The notes under the pieces were generated by a model. That model saw only the letters and a program-made list of their open reading frames with translations. It ran no database searches and had not been told where the DNA came from. A stretch of 64,000 nucleotides of DNA from an uncultured Oscillospiraceae bacterium (lineage in GTDB: Bacteria; Bacillota; Clostridia; Oscillospirales; Acutalibacteraceae), in assembly GCA_949289045.1 (NCBI GenBank), contig CASEMN010000001.1, forward strand, positions 248,001-312,000. Reading direction: 5' to 3'. Made by a program: the position numbers and the translations under genes. Shown in pieces: positions 58,268 to 64,000 of the stretch. Positions within the stretch are counted from its first letter, which is position 1; each line of letters begins with the position of its first letter.

Positions 58268-58297
58268 TTGACTTTTGTAAGCGCATTGATTTATATT
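58268..58297 (+). promoter_or_regulatory. Candidate promoter of the DUF2726 gene
   Basis: TTGACT and TATATT separated by 18 bp, about 40 bp before the DUF2726 start. This gene therefore appears separate from the V-ATPase operon. Confidence 0.55.
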
Positions 58298-58337
58298 TAA
58301 ATTGTAACTTTAAGTAATGTAACACGGGGTGAAAATT

Positions 58338-58868
58338 ATGACATGGTTTCTTATAGGAATATGTGTTCTGTTAATAGTAGCGATTATCATTCAAAAAGTT
58401 AAAATAAACGATAAAGAAAAAGAGTTAGAGAAAATTAGCGATGAGATAAATAAGGATACAAATGAAAATATAGCTTTTAATCAATATTATAGAAAGAACT
58501 TAATGACAAAAAACGAATGGTCTTTTTATAAATCATTAAAGCCAATTGCTGATAAACTTAATTACAGTATTCTTGCAAAAGTTCGTGTTGCAGATTTAAT
58601 TGGCATTAAAAATGGTGTATCTAACAGTGAATGGCATATTGCATTTAACAAAATAAGCAGAAAACATATAGATTTTATATTATGTAAACCTGAGAATTTA
58701 TATCCAATGTTACTTATTGAACTTGATGACAATTCGCACAATGAAGAAAAGCAAAAACAACGTGATGAATTTATTGAAAAATTATATAAAAATACTGGTT
58801 ATAAACTTTTAAGAGTAACAAGTGCATTAGGAATTGAAGAAAAAATTAAAAAAGCATTAGAAGAATAA
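58338..58868 (+). CDS. DUF2726 protein (nuclease-like) with an N-terminal TM
   Basis: A 176-residue protein. One N-terminal TM helix (residues about 3-19) and a charged coiled-coil stretch (about 20-45) lead to a DUF2726 domain (about 58-170): DFILCKPENLYPMLLIELDD followed by NSHNEEKQKQRDEF and TGYKLLRV. The D...E-x-D pattern resembles the PD-(D/E)XK nuclease fold, so DNA cleavage or binding is plausible but unproven. ATG 58338 follows GGGGTGA. It is not related in function to the V-ATPase by any visible sign. Confidence 0.75.
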   Translation: MTWFLIGICVLLIVAIIIQKVKINDKEKELEKISDEINKDTNENIAFNQYYRKNLMTKNEWSFYKSLKPIADKLNYSILAKVRVADLIGIKNGVSNSEWHIAFNKISRKHIDFILCKPENLYPMLLIELDDNSHNEEKQKQRDEFIEKLYKNTGYKLLRVTSALGIEEKIKKALEE

Positions 58869-58876
58869 AAAACAAT

Positions 58877-58907
58877 TAAGGCGTATGACACAGAGTGCCA
58901 CACGCCT
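58877..58907 (+). terminator. Hairpin after the DUF2726 gene
   Basis: A 14-bp stem with two mismatches (arms 58877-58890 and 58894-58907, starting AAGGCGT and ending ACGCCTT) with a 3-nt loop and an AT-rich end. Likely the terminator of this gene. Confidence 0.6.
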
Positions 58908-58931
58908 TTAAAAATTATATTCTTTTGTGGA

Positions 58932-59043
58932 TTGGCAAGGGGCAGCGGTTGTTTTTTGCTTCGCAAAAACTCCACCGTTCAAGCCTGACCCCCTGCCAAG
59001 GGAAATTAGAGCGAACTATACAAAATTAATATTTTGTATAGTT
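58932..59043. other. Structured non-coding element with nested inverted repeats
   Basis: The 384-bp gap between the DUF2726 and recombinase genes holds a GC-richer block, 58932-58999, whose ends (TTGGCA...TGCCAA) and inner parts (GGGG/CCCC, CGGT/ACCG, and a hairpin at 58951-58970 with a short loop) can fold into one long imperfect stem. A second perfect 13-bp palindrome with loop TAAT (AACTATACAAAAT, 59014-59043) follows. After it comes an SD-like GAGAGGAGG (59044-59052) with no ATG/GTG/TTG start at proper distance. The rest to 59252 is AT-rich and includes a 20-bp AT palindrome (59163-59182). Confidence 0.5.
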
Positions 59044-59252
59044 GAGAGGAGGTATTTTCCATTTATTATCTAACAGACCCTCATTATTTTATTGATTTAA
59101 ATTTTAATCATAGACTCAATCTCTAATCCTGTATTTAAATTTTGTCTTTACTATTTTCTTGCAAAATAAAAATTTTTATTTTATTATAATATAGTATATG
59201 ATTGTTTTGCTATAGCGAAAAAACTAAAATTGATGGTTGGACTTGATTTTAT

Positions 59253-60233
59253 ATGAAAACTGATTTTTTACTTGAATTGCCACCTGTTGTTATACAGTAT
59301 GTTAATTATCTTAGCGGAGTTAAAAATAAATCCGATTTAACAATAAGTGAATATGCAACTGATTTGAGAACTTTTTTCAGATTTATGAAGATAAATTATG
59401 GATTAGTTCCTCGGGACACTGATTTTGAGAAAATTTCAATAAAGGACATCAACGAAAACTTTGTTAAAAAAATAACATTAAATGATGCTTATGCTTTTTT
59501 ATCATATTGTAATCTTGAGCGAAATAATTTAGCTGTTACAAGAGCACGTAAAGTTTCATCACTTAAAGGTTTTTTCAGGTTTTGTACTATACAGCTTGGA
59601 CTTTTTACTGAAAGTCCAATGCGAGAACTTGATGTCCCTAAAATCAAAAAAACACTTCCGAAGTATTTAACCTTGGAACAAAGTATTTCTCTTCTCGATA
59701 GTATCGACGGCAAATATAAAGAACGTGATTATTGTATTCTAACGCTTTTTTTAAATTGCGGATTACGCTTATCCGAACTCGTCGGGCTCAACTGTTCTGA
59801 TATTAAAAGCAATGGGACTATGGTTGTTACCGGTAAAGGAAACAAAGAAAGGACAATTTACCTAAATGACGCTTGCAATACTGCTATTAAAAACTACCTT
59901 CGTGTACGTCCTGTAGATGGTGTGAAAGACAAAGACGCATTATTTATAAGCAGATTAAATAAAAGAATCAGTCCTAAAACTGTACAGTTGCTTGTAAATA
60001 ACCTTCTCGAAAAGTGTGGCTTGAAAAAACAAGGTATGTCTGTTCATAAGCTGCGTCATACTGCGGCTACATTAATGTATCAATATGGTCATGTCGATAT
60101 TGTGCTTCTTAAAGAAATTTTAGGACATGAAAGCCTGAGCACAACCGATATATACACTCATGTAGTGAACGATCAGCTTAAAAATGCAGTTGCAGCTAAT
60201 CCATTATCTAAACAGAAGCCATCTAAAAATTAA
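59253..60233 (+). CDS. Tyrosine recombinase (XerC/XerD-like)
   Basis: A 326-residue site-specific recombinase. The N-terminal SAM-like DNA-binding domain (about 10-145) is followed by the catalytic domain with arginine in NCGLRLSELVGLN, a lysine in GKGNKERTIY, HKLRHTAATLMYQYG (H-x-x-R), LGHESLSTTDIYTHV giving the last H and the nucleophilic tyrosine. All needed residues are visible. It may be the chromosome-dimer Xer recombinase; the neighbour spoIIM is close to xerD in Bacillus, which supports this. A role in integrating a mobile element cannot be ruled out. Its stop overlaps the end of spoIIM by 11 nt. Confidence 0.85.
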   Translation: MKTDFLLELPPVVIQYVNYLSGVKNKSDLTISEYATDLRTFFRFMKINYGLVPRDTDFEKISIKDINENFVKKITLNDAYAFLSYCNLERNNLAVTRARKVSSLKGFFRFCTIQLGLFTESPMRELDVPKIKKTLPKYLTLEQSISLLDSIDGKYKERDYCILTLFLNCGLRLSELVGLNCSDIKSNGTMVVTGKGNKERTIYLNDACNTAIKNYLRVRPVDGVKDKDALFISRLNKRISPKTVQLLVNNLLEKCGLKKQGMSVHKLRHTAATLMYQYGHVDIVLLKEILGHESLSTTDIYTHVVNDQLKNAVAANPLSKQKPSKN

Positions 60234-60852
60234 ATATTCCTGAAAATAAATTGTTTGTAATTCCATCTACAAAAGCAGCAATTACGAAGAGGATAAAATA
60301 AAAAACTTGTCGTATTATAAAAATCTTAATTTTATCTGCCCCACCCTTTTGCGTACCAGTATTTAGAGAAACCCCAAGTGTACATAATGACATTTTAAAT
60401 GAGTCAGATACTGAGTATATTAACGCTATAAACGATATAAGAGCTCCAGGGAAAATTACGAGAAAGCAATAGCCGATACCTTTCAATCCATATATTGAGT
60501 ATATGTATCCTGTTACTAATCCTATTCCCAGCCCTCTGATAGTTGGTATTATTGCTACAAAAGGAATACCGATTATACACATTCCAAAAATCAAATTAAT
60601 GAGCCAAAAAGCTCCTGAAACCTTTAAAGAATTACAGGCTGATAAAATTATACTTTGATTTTCTCTGATTGAATAAAATGAATCAAACATATTTTTAACT
60701 TGTGTAAGTATATTGCTGTTTCCATTTTTGGCTGTGAATGCACCTATTAGTATTCCCAATATAAGCAGTAAGGAAAAAATTAATATTTCCTTGGGTATTG
60801 CAAATCTTGCAACACTATTTTGTGGATATAATAATTTTCTGTTTCGGTTCAA
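60223..60852 (-). CDS. spoIIM: Stage II sporulation protein M
   Basis: A 209-residue membrane protein with about five TM helices (roughly 22-42, 78-100, 107-128, 130-150 and 180-205). It shows the SpoIIM pattern with FIIGIPFVAIIPTIRGLGIG-like residues (GIPFVAIIPTIRGLGIG) and YGLKGIGYCFLVIFPGALI. SpoIIM is part of the SpoIIDMP complex that remodels peptidoglycan during engulfment in the mother cell. A TTG start is preceded by GGAGGT. It is in an operon with the TIGR04086 gene (33-bp gap). Confidence 0.85.
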   Translation of the reverse strand: MNRNRKLLYPQNSVARFAIPKEILIFSLLLILGILIGAFTAKNGNSNILTQVKNMFDSFYSIRENQSIILSACNSLKVSGAFWLINLIFGMCIIGIPFVAIIPTIRGLGIGLVTGYIYSIYGLKGIGYCFLVIFPGALISFIALIYSVSDSFKMSLCTLGVSLNTGTQKGGADKIKIFIIRQVFYFILFVIAAFVDGITNNLFSGIFNF

Positions 60853-60885
60853 TTTTTTATTTGACCTCCTTTTTATACTAAGAGC

Positions 60886-61302
60886 TTATCTAACTTTTTT
60901 TCTTAGATTTGCTGCTGTAACACCTCCTGCCATTGAACACAAAACCTGCGAAACGAGCGTAATAATAAATATATAGCTTATGCTGCCTCCGTTTAGTGCA
61001 ACAATAAATGCAGCAGATATTGCCATCACTGGAATCGCTGAAATAAAGCCAGTTGCTATTCCATTTTTTCTTTTAGGCCTTACCGCTATGAAACCGGCAG
61101 CAAAAGCAGAAACCGCAAATGAAAAAATTGAAAAGAAAGGAATAATTCCTGAAGGAATTCCAGATTTAACAATTATAAGAGAAAAAACAGAAAGCGTTCC
61201 GCATAAAACTAACATTTCACCTATGAAGGCAAACAAATAAATTTTATAGTCGCTTTTTGCGGTATTTTTTTCAGGGTTTCTGTTACTTTTTCTTTTCTTC
61301 AT
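60886..61302 (-). CDS. TIGR04086 family membrane protein
   Basis: A 138-residue protein with a basic N-terminus (KKRKSNRNPEKN) and four TM helices (about 23-47, 52-73, 82-104 and 108-130), matching the TIGR04086 family found next to yajC in Clostridia. Function unknown. Its ribosome site GAGGTGA sits in the 3' arm of a strong hairpin just upstream, which should limit its translation. Confidence 0.85.
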   Translation of the reverse strand: MKKRKSNRNPEKNTAKSDYKIYLFAFIGEMLVLCGTLSVFSLIIVKSGIPSGIIPFFSIFSFAVSAFAAGFIAVRPKRKNGIATGFISAIPVMAISAAFIVALNGGSISYIFIITLVSQVLCSMAGGVTAANLRKKVR

Positions 61303-61306
61303 AAAA

Positions 61307-61343
61307 AATCACCTCATATCCATTAAAAGGATATGAGGTGATT
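61307..61343 (-). terminator. Hairpin between yajC and TIGR04086 that covers a ribosome site
   Basis: A perfect 15-bp stem (AATCACCTCATATCC / GGATATGAGGTGATT) with a 7-nt loop. On the reverse strand it is followed by TTTTTT and then immediately by the ATG of the TIGR04086 gene. The GAGGTGA ribosome site of that gene is in the 3' arm. It can act as a terminator of yajC and, in read-through RNA, as a translational block. Confidence 0.85.
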
Positions 61344-61373
61344 ATGTTCTATATTACAAGTTTTGAAGAAAGA

Positions 61374-61766
61374 TTATTCTTCGTCCTTCTTCTTTTTCTT
61401 TTCAGCTTTTGCCTTTTCAGCGGCAGCCTTAGCAGCTTCACGTTCCTGACGGTCACGCTCCATAGCTGTATTATTAGCCTGAACAGCCCAACGTGTGATT
61501 TTCATCTTGTTTCTGTCAGCGCCTGTTTCGATGATGAGAGAATCATCTTTAACTGTAACAATTCTACCCATTATTCCGCCGATAGTAGTAATTTCATCAC
61601 CGATCTTAAGACTGTTTCTCATTTCCTGCTCAAGCTTCTGCTGCTTTTTCTGAGGACGAATCATCATGAAATACATGAGAGCAAAAATGAGTATCATCGG
61701 AATGATCATCATAAGAGATGATGAAGATGAGCTGGCATCTGTTGCTAAAAACTGTAAGTTTAACAT
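61374..61766 (-). CDS. yajC: Preprotein translocase subunit YajC
   Basis: A 130-residue protein with one TM helix (about 17-37, preceded by a serine run) and the YajC signature MIRPQKKQQKLEQEMRNSLKIGDE, then GGIMGRIVTVKDDSLIIETG. The C-terminal 30 residues are Lys/Glu/Ala-rich. It assists Sec-dependent export. ATG 61766 follows GGAGGT at 10 nt. A longer frame would overlap its promoter. Confidence 0.95.
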   Translation of the reverse strand: MLNLQFLATDASSSSSSLMMIIPMILIFALMYFMMIRPQKKQQKLEQEMRNSLKIGDEITTIGGIMGRIVTVKDDSLIIETGADRNKMKITRWAVQANNTAMERDRQEREAAKAAAEKAKAEKKKKKDEE

Positions 61767-61799
61767 TAATACAATACCTCCAAAAAATTCTGCTTTTAT

Positions 61800-61828
61800 A
61801 TTATACAATTAAATTCGTTAAGTTGCAA
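61800..61828 (-). promoter_or_regulatory. Sigma-A promoter of yajC
   Basis: On the reverse strand TTGCAA and TATAAT are separated by 17 bp, with a predicted start about 27 nt before yajC. It lies directly after the recN stop. Confidence 0.8.
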
Positions 61829-61847
61829 GATTTTTTTAGTTAATATA

Positions 61848-63530
61848 TCAATGAGTTTTAGCAAATTCGAGCATTTCTGCTGCTGTTTTCAGCTGTGCAG
61901 AAGTTATTTCGCCGCCATAAACCATTCTTGCTAATTCTTTTTCTCTATCTTCAGGATTCAGCTGTTTAACAGTTGTATATGTTCCTTCGTCATCGGATGT
62001 TTTTTCAATAAGATAGTGACTTGACGCAAAGCTTGCAATTTGAGGAAGATGTGTAACGCATATTACCTGACGGAAAGCTGAAACTTCTTTTAATTTCATG
62101 GCAATTTTAATTGCTGCATTTCCGCTGACGCCTGTATCTATTTCATCAAAAATCAGAGTATCTATGCTGTCATTTTTAGAAAGCACATTTTTTACAGCAA
62201 GCATAATTCGTGAAAGCTCACCACCTGAAGCTATTTTTGAAATTGGTTTAAGCTTATCACCTACATTAGTCGAAATTAAAAACTCAACTATATCAAATCC
62301 GTTTGACGATAAATTTCCTTTCTCAAAAGAAACACTGAAATGCACAGATGGCATATTCATAAAAACAAGCTCGTTTTCAACATTTTTTGAAAAATCGTCA
62401 GCTGCTTTTTTTCTTTTTGCTGAAATATCCTCCGCCATGGCAACACATTTTTCCAGCAAATTATTATATTCATCTGTTACCTGATTTATAAGCTCATCGG
62501 AAGATTCGAGTTTTTGAAGCTCAGATTCGATTTTAGAGAGATATTCAAGCATTTCTTCTTCTGTATCACCGTATTTAAGAGACAAACGATAAATGAAATC
62601 AAGCCTCTCCTCAATTTCTTCAAGCTCCTCAGGATTATAATCCACTTGAGCGAGGAAATCGGTTAAATCATTCTTTAATTCACCCAAAGAATAAAGATTC
62701 TCTCGAAACTGAACAAGGAAATCCTGAATTTCACCGAAGTATGGCTGTATGCCTTCAAGACGGTTAAGTGCGTCTGCCATAAGTGAAAAAGTTCCCTGGA
62801 CACCGGCAGCTTCATTTCCGTTTATACAATTGTAAGCGTTATCTAAAGCTGACGCAATTTTCTCTGAGTTCAAAATCGCGTTTTTCCTTTTTGTGAGTTG
62901 TTCTCTTTCACCTATTTTTAAATCTGCCTGTGTGAGCTCTTCAATTTGAAATCTCCAAAGCTCTTCTGATTCTTCTTTAGCTTCCGCTTCTTCTTTTAAA
63001 GCAATCAATTTCCTTCTAACTTTTTTCAGTTTGGTAAACTCATCCCTATATGTATTTAATTCATCAGAAATTCCTGCCATTGCGTCAATAAAACCACAAT
63101 GAGTTGAAGAATCAAACAGCACCTGATTATCATGCTGGCCGTGTATATTAATTAAATTTACTGCTATTTTTCTAAGCATAGCCGCAGTAATTGGCATACC
63201 GTTAATTTTGCATACACTTTTACCGTCTATGGAAATAGTACGCTGAATTAAACATTCATCAATAAATCCGGAAGGATCAAATCCAGCTTGGGAAATAGCA
63301 TCAAGAGCGCCTTGGCCTATTTTATCAAATAGGGCAACAACTTTTGCCTTATCTGCACCTCGTCGTATAAGATCTCTTGAAGAACGCTCACCGAGAATCA
63401 TATTGATTGAATCAATAATTATGGATTTACCTGCACCGGTTTCACCGGTTAATACATTAAAGCCACCTTCGAAATCGATGGTAGCTTTTTCTATAACGGC
63501 AATATTTTCAATACTTAAGCTTTTCAGCAT
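61848..63530 (-). CDS. recN: DNA repair ATPase RecN
   Basis: A 560-residue SMC-like protein for double-strand break repair. Walker A is GETGAGKSIIIDSINMILG near the N-terminus. The centre (residues about 150-375) is coiled coil. The C-terminal part has the signature ASGGELSRIMLAVK and Walker B TLIFDEIDTGVSG. The length fits the family. It follows argR by 12 nt, an arrangement common in Firmicutes. Confidence 0.96.
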   Translation of the reverse strand: MLKSLSIENIAVIEKATIDFEGGFNVLTGETGAGKSIIIDSINMILGERSSRDLIRRGADKAKVVALFDKIGQGALDAISQAGFDPSGFIDECLIQRTISIDGKSVCKINGMPITAAMLRKIAVNLINIHGQHDNQVLFDSSTHCGFIDAMAGISDELNTYRDEFTKLKKVRRKLIALKEEAEAKEESEELWRFQIEELTQADLKIGEREQLTKRKNAILNSEKIASALDNAYNCINGNEAAGVQGTFSLMADALNRLEGIQPYFGEIQDFLVQFRENLYSLGELKNDLTDFLAQVDYNPEELEEIEERLDFIYRLSLKYGDTEEEMLEYLSKIESELQKLESSDELINQVTDEYNNLLEKCVAMAEDISAKRKKAADDFSKNVENELVFMNMPSVHFSVSFEKGNLSSNGFDIVEFLISTNVGDKLKPISKIASGGELSRIMLAVKNVLSKNDSIDTLIFDEIDTGVSGNAAIKIAMKLKEVSAFRQVICVTHLPQIASFASSHYLIEKTSDDEGTYTTVKQLNPEDREKELARMVYGGEITSAQLKTAAEMLEFAKTH

Positions 63531-63542
63531 AAAAATAACCCC

Positions 63543-63995
63543 TTAACCGTTAATAAGTTTGTTTATGCTCTTTTTGAGAGCGGCAGCCTTTTCGTTATCG
63601 GTACAAAGAACGAAAATGGTATCATCTCCAGCTAAAGTACCTACTACTCCGTCCCAATGCATTGCGTCAATTCCTGCACATGCTGCCGGAGCCATACCGG
63701 AATAACATTTAATTGAGCAGATATTTCCCGCATAGTTAATTGAAATAACTGATTCCTTAAATATAGCGTGAAATTTAGCACTGTGATCTGTTGTAGTAGA
63801 CTTATTGAGAGAATAACAGTACTGTCCTGACGCATTCATGGTTTTTACCAGACGTAACTCCTTAATATCACGTGAAATTGTTGCCTGTGTTACATCAAAA
63901 CCGTTTTCCGAAAGTTTTTCCAAAAGTTCGTCCTGAGTTGTAATATTATACTTTTCAATGATCTCCAAAATTAATGCATGACGTTTTCTTTTCAA
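63543..63995 (-). CDS. argR: Arginine repressor ArgR
   Basis: A regulator of arginine genes, at least 150 residues. The N-terminal winged helix is seen as TQDELLEKLSENGFDVTQATISRDIKELRLVK. The C-terminal oligomerisation and arginine-binding core has AGIDAMHWDGVVGTLAGDDTIFVLC. The listed start is a TTG only 5 bases from the window edge, so the ribosome site is not visible and the true start may lie slightly outside. Confidence 0.93.
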   Translation of the reverse strand: MKRKRHALILEIIEKYNITTQDELLEKLSENGFDVTQATISRDIKELRLVKTMNASGQYCYSLNKSTTTDHSAKFHAIFKESVISINYAGNICSIKCYSGMAPAACAGIDAMHWDGVVGTLAGDDTIFVLCTDNEKAAALKKSINKLING

Positions 63996-64000
63996 TTTAC

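Noticed and set aside
59044..59110. Small gene after GAGAGGAGG using ATT as start
   Set aside because: Frame of about 22 codons with a very rare start codon and no recognisable pattern.

Overview
The window reads as a chromosomal segment of a spore-forming, low-GC, anaerobic Gram-positive bacterium of the class Clostridia, most likely a Ruminococcaceae/Oscillospiraceae relative. Sporulation genes (a Ger(x)C germination protein, spoVM, spoIIM), the prkC/stp signalling pair, a V-type ATPase, DUF5685 and TIGR04086 proteins, and gene orders shared with Bacillus and Clostridia support this. The species cannot be named from the sequence alone. No rRNA, tRNA, CRISPR array, transposase or prophage was seen. 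Most of the window is dense core genome read left to right.

Layout. 1-5.7 kb: the end of a germination gene, rnhA (reverse), a nucleotidyltransferase fused to a mutase-like domain, and RNase J. 5.7-13.4 kb: gdpP-rplI-dnaB-tilS-hpt-ftsH, probably one operon (c-di-AMP turnover, ribosome, replication, tRNA modification, purine salvage, membrane proteolysis). 13.5-21.3 kb: a looser stretch with a membrane M28 peptidase, flavodoxin, DUF4392 protein, cyclophilin, DUF5685 plus an odd J-domain protein, two membrane proteins and a MATE exporter. 21.4-25.7 kb: an ABC-F ATPase, an FMN riboswitch with ribU, and a SAM riboswitch with metK. 25.8-39.1 kb: yicC-remA-gmk-rpoZ-priA-def-fmt-(zinc peptidase)-rsmB-rlmN-stp-prkC-rsgA-thiN, a long tightly packed information-processing and signalling operon. 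It is followed by a 49-residue membrane peptide gene and a 30-codon spoVM. 39.5-44 kb: lon-engB-lysA.

44-49.3 kb is a reverse-strand island: a LytTR response regulator, a one-TM GHKL histidine kinase and two ABC exporter half-transporters. Between kinase and transporters lie two perfect 13-bp direct repeats with a 21-bp period that match the LytTR-binding pattern. This is the best candidate for a self-contained regulatory/export system here. 49.5-58.2 kb is a nine-gene V-type ATPase operon in the order G-C-I-K-F-E-A-B-D, with an unusual K subunit. 58.3-60.2 kb holds a DUF2726 nuclease-like protein, a structured non-coding stretch and a tyrosine recombinase. 60.2-64 kb is a reverse-strand group argR-recN-yajC-TIGR04086-spoIIM.

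Many start sites were set from Shine-Dalgarno position rather than from the longest open frame; the affected entries say so. Functional names rest on recognition of family motifs by eye; no database search was run.
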